A stretch of DNA of 64,000 nt from Zea mays (lineage: Eukaryota; Streptophyta; Magnoliopsida; Poales; Poaceae), in the NCBI RefSeq assembly GCF_902167145.1, contig NC_050105.1:141097988-141161987 (forward strand). Reading direction: 5' to 3'. The number at the start of each line of letters is the position of its first letter. The first letter of the stretch is position 1. A model generated the notes under the pieces. The model searched no databases. It was not told the DNA's origin and worked only from the letters and a program-made list of their open reading frames with translations. Shown here piece by piece: positions 20,911 through 31,562 of the stretch. The position numbers and the translations under genes are program-made.

Positions 20911-23900
20911 GTTTATGCATCCGGGGGCTCAAGTTGGATACTCGACAGCGGGTGCACAAACCACATGACAGGGGAGAAAAGGATGTTCTCCTCATATGAG
21001 AAAAACCAAGATCCCCAACGAGCTATCACATTCGGGGATGGAAATCAAGGTTTGGTCAAAGGATTGGGTAAAATTGCTATATCTCCTGACCATTCTATTT
21101 CCAATGTTTTTCTTGTTGATTCCTTAGACTACAACTTGCTTTCTGTTTCCCAATTGTGTCAAATGGGCTACAACTGTCTATTCACTGACGTAGGTGTCAC
21201 TGTCTTTAGAAGAAGTGATGATTCAATAGCATTTAAGGGAGTGTTAGAGGGTCAGCTATACTTGGTAGATTTTGATAGAGCTGAACTCGACACTTGCTTA
21301 ATTGCTAAGACTAACATGGGTTGGCTCTGGCATCGCCGACTAGCCCATGTTGGGATGAAGAATCTTCACAAGCTTCTAAAGGGAGAACACATTTTAGGAT
21401 TAACAAATGTTCATTTTGAGAAAGACAGGATTTGTAGCGCATGCCAGGCAGGGAAGCAAGTTGGAGTCCATCATCCACACAAGAACATCATGACGACCGA
21501 CAGGCCGCTTGAGCTACTCCACATGGATCTATTCGGCCCGATTGCTTACATAAGCATCGGCGGGAGTAAGTATTGTCTTGTAATAGTGGATGATTATTCT
21601 CGCTTCACTTGGGTATTCTTTTTACAGGAAAAATCTCAAACCCAAGAGACCTTAAAGGGATTCTTGAGACGGGCTCAAAATGAGTTCGGCCTAAGGATCA
21701 AGAAAATAAGAAGCGACAATGGGACGGAGTTCAAGAACTCTCAAATTGAAGGCTTCCTTGAGGAGGAGGGCATCAAGCATGAGTTCTCTTCTCCCTACAC
21801 GCCACAACAAAATGGTGTAGTGGAGAGGAAGAATCGAACTCTTTTGGACATGGCAAGAACCATGCTTGATGAGTACAAGACACCGGACCGGTTTTGGGCC
21901 GAAGCGGTCAACACCGCCTGCTACGCCATCAACCGGTTATATCTTCACCGAATCCTCAAGAAGACTTCATATGAACTCCTAACCGGTAAAAAGCCCAACA
22001 TTTCATACTTTAGAGTTTTTGGTAGCAAATGCTTTATTCTTGTTAAAAGAGGAAGAAAATCTAAATTTGCTCCTAAAACTGTAGAAGGTTTTTTACTTGG
22101 TTATGACTCAAACACAAGGGCATATAGGGTCTTTAACAAGTCCACTGGACTAGTTGAAGTCTCATGTGACGTTGTGTTTGATGAAACTAACGGCTCTCAA
22201 GTAGAGCAAGTTGATCTTGATGAGATAGGTAATGAAGAGGCTCCATGCATCGCGCTAAGGAACATGTCCATTGGGGATGTGTGTCCTAAGGAATCCGAAG
22301 AGCCTCCAAATGCACAAGATCAACCATCCTCCTCCATGCAAGCATCTCCACCAACTCAAAATGAGGATGAGGCTCAAAATGATGAAGAGCAAAATCAAGA
22401 AGACGAGCCACCTCAAGATGATAGCAATAATCAAGGGGGAGATGCAAATGATCAAGAAAAGGAGGATGAGGAAGAACCAAGACCGCCACACCCAAGAGTC
22501 CACCAAGCAATCCAACGAGATCACCCCGTCGACACCATCCTCGGCGACATTCATAAGGGGGTAACTACTCGATCTCGGGTTGCTCATTTTTGTGAACATT
22601 ACTCTTTTGTTTCCTCTATTGAGCCACACAGGGTAGAGGAAGCTCTCCAAGATTCGGATTGGGTGGTGGCGATGCAAGAGGAGCTCAACAATTTCACGAG
22701 GAATGAGGTCTGGCATTTAGTTCCACGTCCTAACCAAAATGTTGTAGGAACCAAATGGGTCTTCCGCAACAAGCAAGATGAGCATGGTGTGGTGACAAGG
22801 AACAAAGCTCGACTCGTAGCCAAAGGGTATTCACAAGTCGAAGGTTTGGATTTCGGTGAAACCTATGCACCCGTAGCTAGGCTTGAGTCAATTCGCATAT
22901 TATTGGCCTATGCTACTTACCATGGCTTTAAGCTCTATCAAATGGACGTGAAAAGTGCCTTCCTCAATGGACCGATCAAGGAAGAGGTCTATGTTGAGCA
23001 ACCTCCCGGCTTTGAAGACAGTGAGTATCCTAACCATGTTTATAGGCTCTCTAAGGCGCTTTATGGGCTCAAGCAAGCCCCAAGAGCATGGTATGAATGC
23101 CTTAGAGATTTCCTTATTGCTAATGGCTTCAAAGTCGGAAAAGCCGATCCTACACTCTTTACTAAAATTCTTAAAAATGACTTGTTTGTATGCCAAATTT
23201 ATGTTGATGATATTATATTTGGGTCTACTAACGAGTCTACATGTGAAGAGTTTAGTAGGATCATGACACAGAAATTCGAGATGTCAATGATGGGGGAGTT
23301 GAAGTATTTTCTGGGATTCCAAGTCAAGCAACTCCAAGAGGGCACCTTCATTAGCCAAACGAAGTACACTCAAGACATTCTAACCAAGTTTGGGATGAAG
23401 GATGCCAAACCCATCAAGACACCCATGGGAACTAATGGGCATCTCGACCTCGACACGGGAGGTAAGTCCGTGGATCAAAAGGTATACCGGTCGATGATTG
23501 GTTCATTGCTTTATTTATGTGCATCTCGACCAGACATTATGCTTTCCGTTTGCATGTGTGCAAGATTCCAATCCGACCCTAAGGAATCACACCTTACGGC
23601 CGTAAAACGAATCTTGAGATATTTGGCTTACACACCTAAGTTTGGGCTTTGGTACCCTCGGGGATCCACATTTGATTTGATTGGTTATTCGGATGCCGAT
23701 TGGGCGGGGTGCAAAATTAATAGGAAGAGCACATCGGGGACTTGCCAGTTCTTGGGAAGATCCTTGGTGTCTTGGGCTTCAAAGAAGCAAAATTCGGTCG
23801 CTCTTTCCACCGCCGAAGCCGAGTACATTGCCGCAGGACATTGTTGCGCGCAATTGCTTTGGATGAGGCAAACCCTGCGGGACTACGGTTACAAATTAAC

Positions 23901-24156
23901 CAAAGTCCCTTTGCTATGTGATAATGAGAGTGCAATCAAAATGGCCGACAATCCCGTCGAGCACAGCCGCACTAAACACATAGCCATTCGGTATCATTTT
24001 CTTAGGGATCACCAACAAAAGGGAGATATCGAGATTTCTTACATTAACACTAAAGATCAATTAGCCGATATCTTTACCAAGCCTCTTGATGAACAATCTT
24101 TTACCAGACTTAGGCATGAGCTCAATATTCTTGATTCTAGAAATTTCTTTTGCTAG
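20911..24156 (+). CDS. Pol polyprotein of Sirevirus C (protease, integrase, RT, RNase H)
   Basis: An open frame of 1081 residues after TAG 20908-20910; the first ATG in it is 20965. Domains in order: protease ([13 protein letters not shown], residues about 11-23); integrase zinc finger (WHRRLAHVG...CSACQAGK, about 145-190); integrase core with [18 protein letters not shown] and [12 protein letters not shown] (about 205-310); a Gln/Glu/Pro-rich linker; reverse transcriptase ([13 protein letters not shown] to YVDDIIFGS, about 620-760); and RNase H ([30 protein letters not shown], ending [10 protein letters not shown]). All catalytic motifs are present. The protease aspartate lies upstream of the first ATG, so translation must begin or enter before it. 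Confidence 0.95.
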   Translation, partial: VYASGGSSWILDSGCTNHMTGEKRMFSSYEKNQDPQRAITFGDGNQGLVKGLGKIAISPDHSISNVFLVDSLDYNLLSVSQLCQMGYNCLFTDVGVTVFRRSDDSIAFKGVLEGQLYLVDFDRAELDTCLIAKTNMGWLWHRRLAHVGMKNLHKLLKGEHILGLTNVHFEKDRICSACQAGKQVGVHHPHKNIMTTDRPLELLHMDLFGPIAYISIGGSKYCLVIVDDYSRFTWVFFLQEKSQTQETLKGFLRRAQNEFGLRIKKIRSDNGTEFKNSQIEGFLEEEGIKHEFSSPYTPQQNGVVERKNRTLLDMARTMLDEYKTPDRFWAEAVNTACYAINRLYLHRILKKTSYELLTGKKPNISYFRVFGSKCFILVKRGRKSKFAPKTVEGFLLGYDSNTRAYRVFNKSTGLVEVSCDVVFDETNGSQVEQVDLDEIGNEEAPCIALRNMSIGDVCPKESEEPPNAQDQPSSSMQASPPTQNEDEAQNDEEQNQEDEPPQDDSNNQGGDANDQEKEDEEEPRPPHPRVHQAIQRDHPVDTILGDIHKGVTTRSRVAHFCEHYSFVSSIEPHRVEEALQDSDWVVAMQEELNNFTRNEVWHLVPRPNQNVVGTKWVFRNKQDEHGVVTRNKARLVAKGYSQVEGLDFGETYAPVARLESIRILLAYATYHGFKLYQMDVKSAFLNGPIKEEVYVEQPPGFEDSEYPNHVYRLSKALYGLKQAPRAWYECLRDFLIANGFKVGKADPTLFTKILKNDLFVCQIYVDDIIFGSTNESTCEEFSRIMTQKFEMSMMGELKYFLGFQVKQLQEGTFISQTKYTQDILTKFGMKDAKPIKTPMGTNGHLDLDTGGKSVDQKVYRSMIGSLLYLCASRPDIMLSVCMCARFQSDPKESHLTAVKRILRYLAYTPKFGLWYPRGSTFDLIGYSDADWAGCKINRKSTSGTCQFLGRSLVSWASKKQNSVALSTAEAEYIAAGHCCAQLLWMRQTLRDYGYKLTKVPLLCDNESAIKMADNPVEHSRTKHIAIRYHFLRDHQQKGDIEISYINTKDQLADIFTKPLDEQSFTRLRHELNILDSRNFFC

Positions 24157-25042
24157 CTTGCACACATACCTCTTTTGAATACCTTTGATCATATCTTTTT
24201 TATATGCTATGACTAATGTGTTTTCAAGTTTATTTCAAACCAAGTCATAGGTATATTGAAAGGGAATTAGAGTCTTCGGCGAAGACAAAGGCTTCCACTC
24301 CGTAACTCATGCTTCGCCATCACTCCGAGCAACTCTCTATTCCTTGGGGAGAAATGAGCATCAAAGAAAAGGACTTCATCCTTGGGGGAGAGAATAAAAG
24401 CTCAAAAGCAAAAGGACCGGATTTCGTCTTTGGTATAATCTTAACTCATTCATTTATGACCAAAGAGGAAGAACTTACTTAAAGGGCTCTAATGATTCCG
24501 TTTTTGGCGATTCATGCCAAAAAGGGGGAGAAATGAGCCCAAAGCAAAAGGACCGCACCACCACCAATTTCAAAAACTTAGTGTTTTCAAAGAAGTATTT
24601 ATCAATTGGTATCCTATTGTGTTCAAAGGGGGAGCAAGTAGCATTTCAAAATGATATATCAAAACCCTCTTGAACACTAAGAGGTGGATCTCTTTTAGGG
24701 GGAGTTTTGTTTAGTCAAAGGAAAAGCATTTGATTCAGGGGGAGAAAATTTCAAATCCTAAAAATGCTTTGCAAACTCTCATTCATGTACCTTTGACCCT
24801 TGACTATTTGCAAAAGATCTTTGAAATAGATTTACAAAAAGAATTTGCAAAAACAAAACATGTGGTGCAAACGTGGTCCAAAATGTTATATAAGAAAGAA
24901 ACATTCCTTGCATATCTTGTAAGTAGTTATATTGGCTCAATTCCAAGTAACCTTTGCACTTACATTATGTAAACTAGTTCAATTATGCACTTCTATATTT
25001 GCTTTGGTTTGTGTTGGCATCAATCACCAAAAAGGGGGAGAT
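24157..25042 (+). other. 3' untranslated region of Sirevirus C with repeated polypurine tracts
   Basis: 886 bp without a gene. It has GGGGGAG runs near 24384, 24526, 24629, 24698 and 24738, and AAAAAGGGGGAGA (25030-25042) abutting the 3' LTR, which is the plus-strand primer. It is homologous to 10792-11664 and, inverted, to 36580-37370 in element E. Confidence 0.75.
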
Positions 25043-26382
25043 TGAAAGGGAATTAGGCTTACACCTAGTTCCTAAATAATTTTGGTGGTTGAATTGCCCA
25101 ACACAAATATTGGACTGACTAGTTTGCTCTAGTGTATAAGTTATACAGGTGCAAAAGGTTCACATCTAGCCAATAAAAAGACCAAGTGTTGGATTCAACA
25201 AAGGAGCAATAAGGCAACCGAGGGCACCTCTGGCTGGAGGCACCGGACTGTCCGGTGTGCACCGGACAGTGTCCGGTGCGCCCGTAGACTTCGTTTTCTA
25301 CCCTTCGCCAGAGGACTTCGACTTCAACCCTTCGCCCTCGGGAATTCGCGGAGGCCGGCGCGCTATAATTCACCGGACTGTCCGGTGTGCACCGGACATG
25401 TCCGGTGTGCCAACGAACCGCGGCCTCCGGAACTCGCCACCCTCGGGTTCGCGCGGCAGCCGCTCCGCTAAAATTCACCGGACTGTCCGGTGTACACCGG
25501 ACTGTCCGGTGAACCACGGAGCAACGGCTACTTCCGCGCCAACGGTCACCTGCAAGCGCATTTAATGCGCGCTCTGCGCGCGCAGTCGGCAGGCGCGCCC
25601 ATACCGTTGCACCGGACAATGAACAGTTCATGTCCGGTGTACACCGGACATCCAGGCGGGTCCACATGTCAGAGCTCCAACGGTCAGAATCCAACGGCAA
25701 CGATGACGTGGCAGGGGGCACCGGACTGTCCGGTGTGCACCGGACTGTCCGGTGCGCCATCGAACAGAGAGCTCCCAGCAACGGTCAAGTTTGGTGGTTG
25801 GGGCTATAAATACCCCAACCACCCCTCCATTCATTGCATCCAAGTTTTCCACTTCTCAACCACTAACAAGAGCTAGGCATTCAATTCTAGACACACTCAA
25901 AGAGATCAAATCCTCTCCAATTCCACACAAAACCCTAGTGACTAGTGAGAGTGATTTGCCGTGTTCATTTGAGCTCTTGCGCTTGGATTGCTTCTTTTCT
26001 TTCTCATTTGTTCTTGTGATTAAAACGCCATTGTAATCAAGGCAAGAGGCACCAATTGTGTGGTGGCCCTTGCGGGGAAGTTTTGTTCCCGGCTTTGATT
26101 AGAGAAGAGAAGCTCACTCGGTCCGAGGGACCGTTTGAGAGAGGGAAGGGTTGAAAGAGACCCGGCCTTTGTGGCCTCCTCAACGGGGAGTAGGTTTGCA
26201 AGAACCGAACCTCGGTAAAACAAATCTCCGTGTCTCACTTGCTTATTCGCTTGGGATTTGTTTTGCGCCCTCTCTTGCGGACTCGTTTATTATTACTAAC
26301 GCTAACCCCGGCTTGTAGTTGTGTTTATATTTGTAAATTTCAGTTTCGCCCTATTCACCCCCCCCCCTCTAGGCGACTATCA
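25043..26382 (+). repeat. 3' LTR of Sirevirus C
   Basis: Near-identical copy of 16822-18158, with three more bases in the C run before CTCTAGGCGACTATCA. It carries a second TATA inverted repeat at 25793-25823. Confidence 0.96.
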
Positions 26383-26387
26383 CTGAC

Positions 26388-28510
26388 CCTTCCTTGATGG
26401 TTAGACTTTGTGTGTGGACGAGGTGTATGAACGACTTGAAAGCATCTTAAGGGTAGAAGCGACGTAGCTGTCGGATGTTCCAAGCGTTGCTGTAGACCTC
26501 GCCTTGACTGTTGGCCAGCTTGTATGTCCCGGGCTTCAGAACCTTGGCGATGACGAACGACCCTTCCCAGGGAGGCGTGAGCTTGTGCCACCCTCAGGCG
26601 TCTTGTCGCAGCCGAAGCACCAAGTCGCCCACCTGGACGTCTCGGGACCAAACCCCTCGGGTGTGGTAGCGTCACAGGGACTGCTGATACCGCGCCGAGT
26701 GTAGTAAGGCCACGTCCTGAGCCTCTTCCAGCTGGTCCAGTGAGTCTTCTCGGTTAGCTCGATTGCTTTGGTCGTCGTAGGCTCTCACCCTCGGGGAACC
26801 GTATTCTAAGTCTGTGGGCAAGATGGCCTCGGCCCCATAGACTATAAAGAACGGTGCGAAACCCGTGGCTCGGCTCGGCGTCGTCCTCAGACTCCAGACC
26901 ACCGAGGGAGCTCCTTCATCCATCGCTTGCCGAACTTGTTGAGGTCGTTGTAGATCCGTGGCTTGAGTCCTTGCAGAATCATGCCGTTGGCACGCTCTAC
27001 TTGCCCATTCGTTATGGGGTGAGCCACGGCGGCCCAGTCCACCCGGATGTGGTGATCCTCGCAGAAGTCCAGGAACTTTCTGCGGGTGAACTTGGTGCCA
27101 TTGTCGGTGATGATGGAGTTCGGGACCCCAAAGCGATGGATGATGTTGGTGAAGAACGCCACTAGGGCTGGAAACGAGCCGAGCCAAGCCAGGCTTGGCT
27201 CGGCTCGGTGAGGCTCAGTGGAATAGCGAGCCGAGCCAGGCTCGGCTCGGTCACTTTGCGAGCTCGATGATGAGGCTCGACTCGGCTCGATATAGGCTCG
27301 CGAGCCGGCTCGGCTCGCTAGCCTGTACATTCAAGTACTCAACAACAATAATTACGATCATTATCTCAAATTTAAAGCACAATATGTTCCATATAATAAA
27401 AAAATATGTCCCTGCACTCTAGTTCCTTATGAGTTGTGACCAAAACAACACATTGGTTACTAGACCTAGATGACTGGACACTAATAAACAAACTGACAAC
27501 TGATAGGTGATAGCTGCAATAGTTTGGACCAAGCCTCGAGCCGGCTCGCGAGCCTCACCGAGCCAGCTCGGCTCGGCTCGTTAGTGTAGCAAGCCATGGA
27601 ATTAGGCTCGGCTCGGGCTCGTTTAGGCTCGCGAGCCTCACCGAGCCGAGCCGAGCTTGATCGAGCCCGAGCCGGCTCGCGAGCCTCGAGCTTTTTTTCC
27701 AGCCCTGAACGCCACCGCCCGTTCGGACCTGATGTTGTTTAGGGGTCGGACCTCGACCCACTTGGAGAATTTATCGATGGCGACCAGCAGGTGCGTGTAG
27801 CCCCCGGGTGCCTTCTGCAATGGACCGACGAGGTCCAGACCCCACACAGCAAACGACCAAGTGATGGGTATTGTCTGCAGAGCCTAAGCGGGCAGGTGGG
27901 TCTGCTTCGTGTAGAATTGACACCCTTGGCAGGTGCGGACAATTCTAGTGGCGTCGGCCACCGCGATCGGCCAGTAGAAACCTTGTCGAAAGGCGTTTCC
28001 AACAAGGGCTCGAGGCGCTGCGTGATGACCGCAAGCCCCCGAGTGTATTTCTTGTAAGAGCTCCTGGCCTTCGGCGATGGATATGCATCGCTGGAGGATG
28101 ACTGAGGGGCTGCGGTGGTAAAGCTCCTTCCGGTCCCCCAGCAAGACAAACGACTTGGTGCGCCGCGCCAGTCGCCGAGCTTCGGCTCGGTCGAGGGGCA
28201 GCTCTCCTCGGTGGAGATGTTGCAGGTATGGGGTCTGCCAGTTTCGATTAGGCGTGACCCCACTCCGCTCTTCCTCGACGCGCAGTGCCTCACCCTCGGG
28301 GGCCGAGGGTGCCTCGGGCTGGGCCGAGGCCTTCTCGGGCTCGGGCGTGTCGTCGGTCTTGACTGAGGGTTGATGTAGGTCTCGGGAGAAGACGTCCGGG
28401 GGAACCGTTGTTCGCCCCGAGGCTATCTTAGCCAGCTCATCTGCAGTCTCGTTGTATCGTCGGGCGACGTGGTTGAGCTCGAGCCCGTAGAAGTAGAACT
28501 TGTCTTCCAG
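26388..28510 (-). pseudogene. RNase H end and integrase of the Huck-like element, broken
   Basis: The minus strand encodes the end of RNase H (ARRYNETADELAKIASGR, near 28440), a linker, the integrase zinc finger (HSGACGHHAAPRAL...CQGCQFYTKQTHLPA, about 27900-28050), the catalytic core (VWGLDLVGPLQKAPGG; NSIITDNGTKF; NGQVERANGMI) and the C-terminal part (GFAPFFIVYGAEAILPTDLE). It ends near 26440 with LRRFYP. The core is split by a hAT MITE at 27163-27707 between RAVAF and FTNIIHRF. Further damage includes a stop after THLPA (near 27884) and a frameshift near 26890. The catalytic Asp, Asp and Glu are still recognisable. Confidence 0.85.
27163..27707. mobile_element. hAT-type MITE in the gypsy integrase
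   Basis: 545-bp non-coding element with termini TAGGGCTGGAAA and (inverted) CAGGGCTGGAAA and an exact 8-bp duplication AACGCCAC at 27155-27162 and 27708-27715, as expected for hAT elements. The outer 130-150 bp at each end are packed with GAGCCGAGCC / GGCTCGGCTCG repeats, while the core is AT-rich. No transposase ORF. Confidence 0.9.
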
Positions 28511-29948
28511 GCGCCGCGGTGGTGGTGCTCGTTGCCGAGGCGACCCTGGGCCGCAGTCGCTGTGTTGCGCGTGCGCCCGGTGTGGACCGAGGCTTCCCGC
28601 ATGAATCGGGAAGTCGCGACGTGATGCTCCGAGGGGTACCCCTGCCTTCGGGAGGCAGAGCTTTCGGCCCGTCGGACCGCGGCATCCTCCAGGAGATTCT
28701 TGAGCTCTCCCTGGATACGCCGCCCTTCGGTGGTTGATGGCTCCGGCATCGTGCGGAGAAGTATCGCTGCTGCAGCCAGGTTCTGGCCGACCCCACTGGA
28801 AGCCGGTGGTGGCCTTGCCCTGACGTCGTCGGCAATGCGGTGCTAGATGCCCTGGGGTGGATGACGCGCTTCTCTGGCCGGAGCTTGGTCTGCCCATTCC
28901 TGCCCGATGTTCCACCGGAACGGCTCAAGTGTTCCTGCTCCCTCGTCGAGCCTAGCCTGCATCTCGCGGATTTGCTCGAGCTGTGCGTCCTGACCCCCCG
29001 CAGGGACTGGGACCACAACTAGCTCTCGAAGGATGTCAACGCGAGGCGCAGGCCTAGGGGGATCACCGTTTTCGGTATACCAAGATGGTTGCCTTCGCCG
29101 GGACCCCCTAGATCGACGTGGAAACATTCACGACTTGGGCCGCAGTCCTCGTCGCCGAGGCTGCGGCTACCATCGGAACAATCGGAAAGGCAGTAGTCAC
29201 ATGCGGTCATGAAGTCCCGCATGGCGCTGGGGTTACCGAGTCCGGAGAAATCACAACACAAGTCGGGCTCGTCATCTTCCTCGGAACCCGAGGGTCCATA
29301 GGTCGAGACGGCCGTCAGTCGGTCCCAGGGTGACCGCATATGATACCCCAGAGGGTTTGGAGATGCCTCTATGAAGGCTTCCACCGAAGCGAAGTCACTT
29401 GGTGGGTCGATGCTGAATCCAAAAGGCACGAGATGGGAATCGGTTGGTACCTCCTGGTCGACGGGTGGTGACGAAGTCGCGTCAGGGGCAGACTGCACCG
29501 TCGTCTTGGGTACGAGGGTGACGCCCAGCAAGTCCTTTGCGAGCGTGCTGGCGTCGTCCGTCCGCTTGGAGTTGGCGTGTTGCGGGGAAACGGCGCTCGT
29601 CTTCGTCTCAGACGCGAGGCCGACACTCGACGTGTCCCCCGTTGGGGCGCCGGCACCGTCGACTTGCTCGACAGCCGATGAGGTGCCGCCTCCTGCTTGG
29701 CCTTGGTTGCCCCGCCTCCTCCTCCGTCGGTGGGGGAGGCGACGGGACAAACCCGAATGTTGTTCTTCCGCCACGTGGGGAAGACGTCGTCGATTCCACC
29801 GCCGGCGGGCGGGTTGTCGGCCGCCATTGTCGCTGTCGCGCGGCGGGGGAAGGAGTATCATGTTGTAGCTGCCGTCGAGGGACATGAACTCAAGACTCCC
29901 GAAGCGGAGCACCGTCCCAGGCTGGAAAGGTTGCTGGAGACTACCCAT
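28510..29948 (-). pseudogene. gag of the Huck-like element, frameshifted and 3'-deleted
   Basis: Starting at ATG 29948 (MGSLQQPFQPGTVLRFG) the minus strand encodes a gypsy Gag N-terminal region with Pro/Arg-rich and Ser/Asp-rich stretches (DYCLSDCSDGSRSLGDEDCG near 29180). The frame shifts near 29075 and again downstream. A stop interrupts at about 28843 (PPQGI then TAG), and the next segment (MPEPSTTEGRRIQGELKNL near 28740) is in another frame. At about 28510 gag sequence joins RNase H sequence directly, so the gag C-terminus with its zinc knuckle, the protease, all of reverse transcriptase and most of RNase H have been deleted. Confidence 0.75.
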
Positions 29949-29990
29949 CTGGAGCTTGACGGGAAGCTGTTCGTCAACACGCAGCAGGCC

Positions 29991-30007
29991 CCTACCTGGC
30001 GCGCCAA
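29991..30007 (-). other. Primer binding site of the Huck-like element
   Basis: TTGGCGCGCCAGGTAGG on the minus strand, one base from the LTR. The TGGCGCGCCA core is typical of Tat-lineage gypsy elements; I cannot name the tRNA with certainty. Confidence 0.75.
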
Positions 30008-30008
30008 C

Positions 30009-31557
30009 TGTCGGCGTTTCGACCCCGGGGGGTCCCTGGACCGACGAGTAAATTGTCGCCGCGTGCCCCAGCCCAGATGGGTCGGCGCGAGATGGAGCAC
30101 AAAGGGGGGAAACAAGGAGACATGCGTAAAGGGGAAACCCGCGGCCTTCGTGTTTGTCCTGCGCCCAGGTCGGGTGCGCTTGCAGTAGGGGGTTACAAGC
30201 GTCCGCGTGGGAGGGGGGGCGAGAGGCTTGCACGCGCCGTCCCGTCCTCTCCGCGTGGCCAACCTCTCGTACGAGTGCCCTGGGCCTTCCTTTTATAGGC
30301 GTAAGGAGAGGGCCCAGGTGTACAATAGGAGATGTAGCAGTGTGCTAACGTGTCTAGCAGAGAGGAGCTAGTGCCCTAAGTACATGCCGTCATGGCAGCC
30401 GGAGAGGTTTTGGCGCCCTGTTCATGTGATGTTGTGGCCGTTGGAGGAGCGCTGGAGCCTTGCGGAAGGACAGCTGTCGGGGCTGTCGAGTCCTTGCTGA
30501 CGTCTCCTTGCTTCCGTAAGGGACTGAGAGCCGCCGTCGTCATGGAGCACGCAGGGCGCCATCATTATTTGTTTATCGGGGCGAGCCAGATGGGACGCCA
30601 GTCTTGTTCCCCGTAGCCTGAGCTAGCTAGGGGTAGGATAATGATGCCCCCCCTGTGACGTGGTCGGTCCGAGCCCTGGGTCGGGCGAGGCAGAGGCTCC
30701 TCCGAGGTCGAGGTCGAGTCTGTCTTCCGAGGTCGAGGTCGAGTCTGATCCCCGGGTCGGGCGAGGCAGAGACCATCGTCTGAAGCCGAAGCTGAGTCCG
30801 AGCCCTGGGGTCGGGCGAGGCGGAGTTCGTCGTCTTCCGGAGCCGAGGCCGAGTCCGAGCCCTGGGGTCGGGCGAGGCGGAGTTCGTCGTCTTCCGGGGC
30901 CGAGGCCGAGTCCGAGCCCTGGGGTCGGGCGAGGCGGAGTTCGTCGTCTTCCGGGGACGAGGCCGAGGCCGAGTCCAAGCCCTGGGGTCGGGCGAGGCGG
31001 AGTTCGTCGTCTTCCGGGGCCGAGGCCGAGTCCGAGCCCTGGGGTCGGGCGAGGCGGAGCTTCCTATGGCGCCCGAAGCCGGACTTGGCTGCTGTCAGCC
31101 TCTCTCTGTCGAGTGGCACAGCAGTCGGAGCGGCGCAGGCGACGCTGTCTTCTTGTCAGGCCGGTCAGTGGAGCGGCGAAGTGACTGCGGTCACTTCGGC
31201 TCTGTCGACTGAAGGGCGCGTGTCAGGATAAGGTGTCAGGCCATCCTTGCATTAAATGCTCCTGCGATACGGTCGGTCGGTGTGGCGATCCGGCCAAGGT
31301 TGCTTCTCGGCGAAGACTGGGCCTCGGGCGAGCCGAAGGTGTGTCCATTGCTTGAGGGGGCCCTCGGGCGAGACGTGAATCCTCCGGGGTCAGCTGCCCT
31401 TGCCCGAGGCTGGGCTCGAGCGAGGCGAGGTCGTGTCCCTTGAGTGGACCGAGCCTTGACTTAGTCGCACCCATCAGGCCTTTGCAGCTTTGTGCTGATG
31501 GGGGTTACCAGCTGAGATTAGGAGTCTTGGGGGTACCCCTAATTATGGTCCCCGACA
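30009..31557 (-). repeat. 5' LTR of the Huck-like element
   Basis: A 1549-bp minus-strand LTR starting TGTCGGGGACCATAATTAGG (at 31557) and ending CGCCGACA (at 30009). A TATAAAA is on the minus strand at 30291-30297. It contains a 57-bp tandem repeat at 30803-31063. The duplication would be GGTCC at 31558-31562; its partner is off the window. Confidence 0.9.
30803..31063. repeat. 57-bp tandem repeat in the gypsy LTR
   Basis: Units start at 30803, 30860, 30917 (63 bp, with a six-base GCCGAG-type expansion), 30980 and 31037 (partial). Each begins CCCTGGGGTCGGGCGAGGCG. Shorter degenerate copies precede it from about 30670. Confidence 0.85.
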
Positions 31558-31562
31558 GGTCC

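Larger units (their letters stand above)
16822..26382 (+). mobile_element. Sirevirus C (Opie-type), structurally intact and very young
   Basis: Full-length 9.56-kb element with a 1337-bp 5' LTR, PBS, intact gag, intact pol, polypurine-rich 3' region and a 1340-bp 3' LTR. It is flanked by CTGAC at 16817-16821 and 26383-26387. By eye the LTRs differ by one substitution (T/C at 17390 versus 25610) and the length of a C run near the 3' end. That implies an age of only tens of thousands of years at 1.3e-8 per site per year. No stop codon or frameshift is visible in gag or pol, so this is the best candidate in the window for an autonomous copy and a possible helper for element E. Confidence 0.96.
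13464..31557 (-). mobile_element. Huck-like Ty3/gypsy (Tat-lineage) retrotransposon, deleted and interrupted
   Basis: Minus-strand gypsy element whose 5' LTR is 30009-31557. Going leftwards from the LTR, it has a TTGGCGCGCCAGG primer binding site, a broken gag, the end of RNase H, integrase, and an extra gene in antisense (13493-16419). The 3' LTR should lie left of element A, off the window. Insertions are element A at 13463/13464, Sirevirus C (16822-26382, duplication CTGAC) and a hAT MITE (27163-27707). Reverse transcriptase and protease are missing. The family name is recalled from the LTR start TGTCGGGGACCATAATTAGG and the Pro-Gln-Gly repeat; treat it as likely, not proven. Confidence 0.8.

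Noticed and set aside
30565..31119. 184-codon minus-strand ORF with LARPQGSDSASA repeats
   Set aside because: It lies wholly in the gypsy LTR and comes from the 57-bp tandem repeat. Recorded as an oddity, not as a gene.
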